From an uncultured Lutibacter sp. (GTDB lineage Bacteria > Bacteroidota > Bacteroidia > Flavobacteriales > Flavobacteriaceae): a stretch of 12,666 bases of DNA. The translations under genes and the position numbers were made by a program. Below are positions 10,125-12,666 of the stretch, in pieces. Under the pieces are notes generated by a model. That model searched no databases. It had not been told where the DNA came from and worked only from the letters and a program-made list of their open reading frames with translations. The stretch lies in assembly GCA_913061425.1 (NCBI GenBank), contig CAJXUO010000010.1, positions 1 to 12,666 of the forward strand, written 5' to 3'. Position 1 is the stretch's first letter, and the number at the start of each line of letters is the position of its first letter.

Positions 10125-11711
10125 TTATGAAAAATAAATATAAATAGAGATTACAATAATGCAAACAATAATTCCTAATGTATTAATGTGTTTCCAAGGC
10201 GTTATGTCTACTTGTTTTGTATAATGTTGGTAATACGCTTCTTTTCTTGGTTTATACTTCCCGATAAGTAGCATAATCAATACATTGAAAACAAATAAAA
10301 TCGCCATTACATGTAAAAAGTGTGGGAATAAACCTTCGTCTTTAAAAATAATTTCATTTAATATGATGTACCCAATATAAAGAACTGCACCAGAAACAAT
10401 GGCGATTTTCGCTGCGATAGCAGGAACATATTTTGTTAAATATCCAACAACAATAATTGTTAAAATAGGAATACTATAACAACCATTTACTTTTTGTAAA
10501 TATCCAAATAAACCATCTGGAGCATTGGCAATAAGTGGTGCGATACACATTGATAGAATTGCTAATAATATTCCGAAACGCTTTCCTGCTTTTACAGTTT
10601 CTCTTTCTGTTGCATCTGCTTTAAAATGAGATTTGTAAATGTCTATTCCGAATAAAGTAACAGAACTATTTAAGGCTGAGTTGAATGAACTTAAAATTGC
10701 GCCAAATAAAACAGCAGCAAAAAAACCAACCCAAGCTGCGGGTAAGACTTTAGTGACCAACATTGGATATGCTTCATCTGAGTTTTCTAAAGTATCACCA
10801 AACATATGAAAAGCAATAATTCCAGGTAACACAACAATTAAGGGGCCTAATATTTTAATAAAAGAGGCTAAAATTAATCCTTTTTGTCCTTCTTTTAAGT
10901 TTTTTGCAGCCAACGCTCTTTGGATAATTGCTTGATTTGTTCCCCAGTAAAAAAGATTTACCAATAACATTCCTGTGAAAATTGTTCCAAAAGGGATGTC
11001 AGATTTTGATGATCCAACAGCAATGAATTTCTCTGGATGTGATTGCATTAAAGTAGAAATGCCGTCAGAAAGACTTCCGTCTCCAACAGCGAGTAATCCA
11101 AAAAACGGAATCAACAAACCTCCAATTAGTAATCCAACAGCATTAATTGTATCAGAAACAGCAACAGCTTTTAACCCGCCAAATATGGCGTAAATAGACC
11201 CAATAATTCCAATTCCCCAAACGGTAATCCATAAAGCTGTGGTTTTTGAAACACCTAAGAGTTCAGGAACTTCAAACATTGTATTTATTGCCAATGCTCC
11301 AGAATATAAAACGATAGGTAGTAAAATAATGACATAACCACTTAAAAATAATCCAGAAGTGATAGTTTTTGTCATTTTATCGTATCGACGCTCTAGAAAT
11401 TGTGGGATTGTTGTAATTCCACCTTTTAAATATCGAGGCAGTAAAAATATAGCAGTGATAACCATTGCAATCGCTGCAATAACTTCCCAAGCCATAACTA
11501 AAATTCCTTCTTTAAATGCGGCTCCATTTAAACCTACAATTTGCTCTGTTGATAAGTTGGTCAATAATAATGAACCAGCAATAACAACGCCGGTTAAACT
11601 TCGTCCTCCTAAGAAATACCCGTCAGAACTGCCTTCGGCTGTTTTTTTGCTTTTTACGTAAGAAATAATCGCAACAAGGATAGTGAAGCCTAAAAAAGTA
11701 ATTAATTGCAT
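10125..11711 (-). CDS. SSS-family sodium/sugar symporter, vSGLT-like (probably galactose)
   Basis: Inner-membrane sodium:solute symporter of 528 residues with about 14 membrane helices, resembling the Vibrio galactose transporter vSGLT along its whole length. Shared segments include TNLSTEQIVG (51-60), MAWEVIAA (73-80), GGITTIPQFLERRY, YAIFGGLKAV, VNLFYWGTNQAIIQRALAAK (251-270), VVLPGI and LNSSVTLFGIDIYK (347-360). By alignment, Gln57, Glu76, Asn252, Tyr255 and Lys286 match vSGLT Gln69, Glu88, Asn260, Tyr263 (the inner gate) and Lys294, and the Ser pair of the sodium site lies in AILSSFNS (338-345). The Asn142 sugar contact of vSGLT appears to be Leu130 here, so glucose or another sugar cannot be excluded. 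The gene lies between a mutarotase and galT (gaps 24 and 22 bases), which supports galactose uptake. Function is inferred from context and alignment. Confidence 0.88.
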   Translation of the reverse strand: MQLITFLGFTILVAIISYVKSKKTAEGSSDGYFLGGRSLTGVVIAGSLLLTNLSTEQIVGLNGAAFKEGILVMAWEVIAAIAMVITAIFLLPRYLKGGITTIPQFLERRYDKMTKTITSGLFLSGYVIILLPIVLYSGALAINTMFEVPELLGVSKTTALWITVWGIGIIGSIYAIFGGLKAVAVSDTINAVGLLIGGLLIPFFGLLAVGDGSLSDGISTLMQSHPEKFIAVGSSKSDIPFGTIFTGMLLVNLFYWGTNQAIIQRALAAKNLKEGQKGLILASFIKILGPLIVVLPGIIAFHMFGDTLENSDEAYPMLVTKVLPAAWVGFFAAVLFGAILSSFNSALNSSVTLFGIDIYKSHFKADATERETVKAGKRFGILLAILSMCIAPLIANAPDGLFGYLQKVNGCYSIPILTIIVVGYLTKYVPAIAAKIAIVSGAVLYIGYIILNEIIFKDEGLFPHFLHVMAILFVFNVLIMLLIGKYKPRKEAYYQHYTKQVDITPWKHINTLGIIVCIIVISIYIYFS

Positions 11712-11735
11712 GTGTTTCGTTTTAAAATTTAATTT

Positions 11736-12622
11736 TTAATTGTTGTTTAGTTCAATTTTCCAATTGATAGTGTATTCTTCCTCTGGATTTAATATTTGTA
11801 ATCCGATGTTATTATTTAAACTATCTGGAGGAGCTGTTAAAGGTTCTATTGCGATACAGTTTTTTTCAGTTGGCGGTGTGTAAACTTGAATGTAATTTTC
11901 GTTTGCTGAAGAACTGATGTTTATATTATAATTTGGGGTTTTGAATTCAATATTATTTTTTAATAAAGAAAAACAGTCGTCTAAGTTTTTGTCTTTTATC
12001 TGAAATTCAGAATTGTAATTGTTTGTAGTAAGTTTTATTGGAGACATGTTTTTGTCAAAAACAATTTTCTTTGAACTATCAATTAACAATGTGCTTTCGT
12101 GCAGGTTTTCACTAAAAAAATACGGATGCCAACCTAAACTATAAGGAAAAGAATCATCACCTTCGTTTTTTATATGAGCATTTAATGTAACTCCATTTTT
12201 AAAAAAAGTATATGTAAGCGTAATAGAGTATTTAAAAGGAAAACCAATTTCCTTTTCTGATTGGTTGTATTTTAAACTGATTGTTTGTGATTGCTCAGAA
12301 GTAGTATAGTTTAAAAGGTTAAATTTTTTATTATAGACAAGCCCATGAAGTGCGCTTTTTGTTTCTGGGTTGTTAATTTTTAGTTGATGTGTTGTATTGT
12401 TAAAAGTGTATTTTCCTTTTTGAACCCTACCATTAAAAGGAAATAAGATAGAAGCAGCGTATTTTTTCTCGCTAGAAGCAGCTTCAAATTCTTTAATAAT
12501 CAGTTTGTTATTTAGTATTAATTTTTGTAAGCTAGCACCTGATTTTAAACAAATTTTTGCGAAAAATTTGTTTTCTGGATTACTAAACTCTAAATAATTT
12601 TGATCTTTAGTCTCTATATGAT
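11736..12622 (-). CDS. Aldose 1-epimerase (galactose mutarotase-like), start codon cut off
   Basis: Interconverts alpha and beta anomers of galactose or glucose, supplying the alpha form for galactokinase. Reading the minus strand, I translated the frame from the adapter junction to TAA at 11736-11738 and met no stop: 294 codons. A start search alone gives only the last third, from a TTG at 12087-12089, because no ATG lies in frame. The upstream part holds clear family sequence: YLEFSNPENKFFAKI, SILFPFNGRVQKGKYTF, ALHGLVYN and GWHPYF. Catalytic candidates, numbered from the first full codon, are His92 (ALHGL), His165 (GWHPYF) and Glu259 (CIAIEPLTAPPDS), lining up with His96, His170 and Glu304 of Lactococcus GalM. 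Family members begin shortly before the YLE-SNPE segment, so probably only a few to about 20 codons are missing. It is the first visible gene of the gal operon; the symporter starts 24 bases after its stop. Confidence 0.9.
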
Positions 12623-12666
12623 CTGTCTCTTATACACATCTGACGCTGCCGACGAATAGAGAGGTG
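12623..12666 (+). other. Nextera adapter plus i5 index read-through, not genomic
   Basis: Bases 12623-12641 are the Tn5 mosaic end (CTGTCTCTTATACACATCT). They are followed by GACGCTGCCGACGA (12642-12655), the reverse complement of the Read 1 adapter, then ATAGAGAG (12656-12663), which matches the reverse complement of the Nextera i5 index 502 (CTCTCTAT), and GTG, the first bases of reversed P5. The mutarotase reading frame runs straight into it. Genomic sequence ends at 12622. Confidence 0.97.

Noticed and set aside
10975-11661. Plus-strand open frames across the symporter gene
   Set aside because: They are antisense to a continuous membrane protein with vSGLT motifs and have no start context or domain of their own.
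12087-12089. TTG as the start of a small 117-residue protein
   Set aside because: The same frame continues upstream with mutarotase motifs (GWHPYF, ALHGLV) to the contig edge, so this is an internal Leu codon.

Overview
The window is 12,600 bases of genomic DNA (23-12622) with sequencing-library adapter at both ends: a Nextera/Tn5 tail at 1-22, and adapter plus index sequence at 12623-12666. The contig therefore stops artificially on both sides, and the two outermost genes (priA and a galM-like gene) are cut. The DNA is AT-rich, genes lack clear Shine-Dalgarno sites, and the proteins look like those of Bacteroidota, most likely a marine-type member of Flavobacteriia: a LacZ lipoprotein, a vSGLT-like sugar transporter, and a VWA membrane protein ending in a conserved EW-RKYNG tail. 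Genus cannot be read from the window.

Left half, plus strand (23-5516): the C-terminal two thirds of PriA helicase, a 152-base gap, then a tight trio: fabG (3-oxoacyl-ACP reductase), a 674-residue membrane protein with a VWA domain and a GATase-like middle, and a prohibitin-family (SPFH) membrane protein. The gaps of 4 and 14 bases suggest one transcript. A strong hairpin terminator follows at 5541-5570.

Middle (5517-5692): a convergent intergenic region with three stem-loops.

Right half, minus strand (12622 down to 5693): a galactose/lactose operon in the order galM-like mutarotase, SSS-family sodium/sugar symporter, galT, lacZ, with gaps of 24, 22 and 12 bases. LacZ carries a lipoprotein signal, so beta-galactosides would be cut outside the inner membrane. 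The symporter would import the released galactose, and the mutarotase and GalT would feed it into the Leloir pathway. galK and galE are not in the window, and the operon promoter lies beyond the right edge.

Points worth a second look: the mutarotase is much longer than an ATG/TTG start search suggests (open for 294 codons to the adapter); LacZ lacks the His equivalent to E. coli His357 (Gln404 instead) although the rest of the active site is intact; and a 13-bp perfect hairpin with a T-run sits inside the start of the VWA gene. I found no clearly new defence, mobile or RNA system; this is mostly a housekeeping and sugar-utilisation region.
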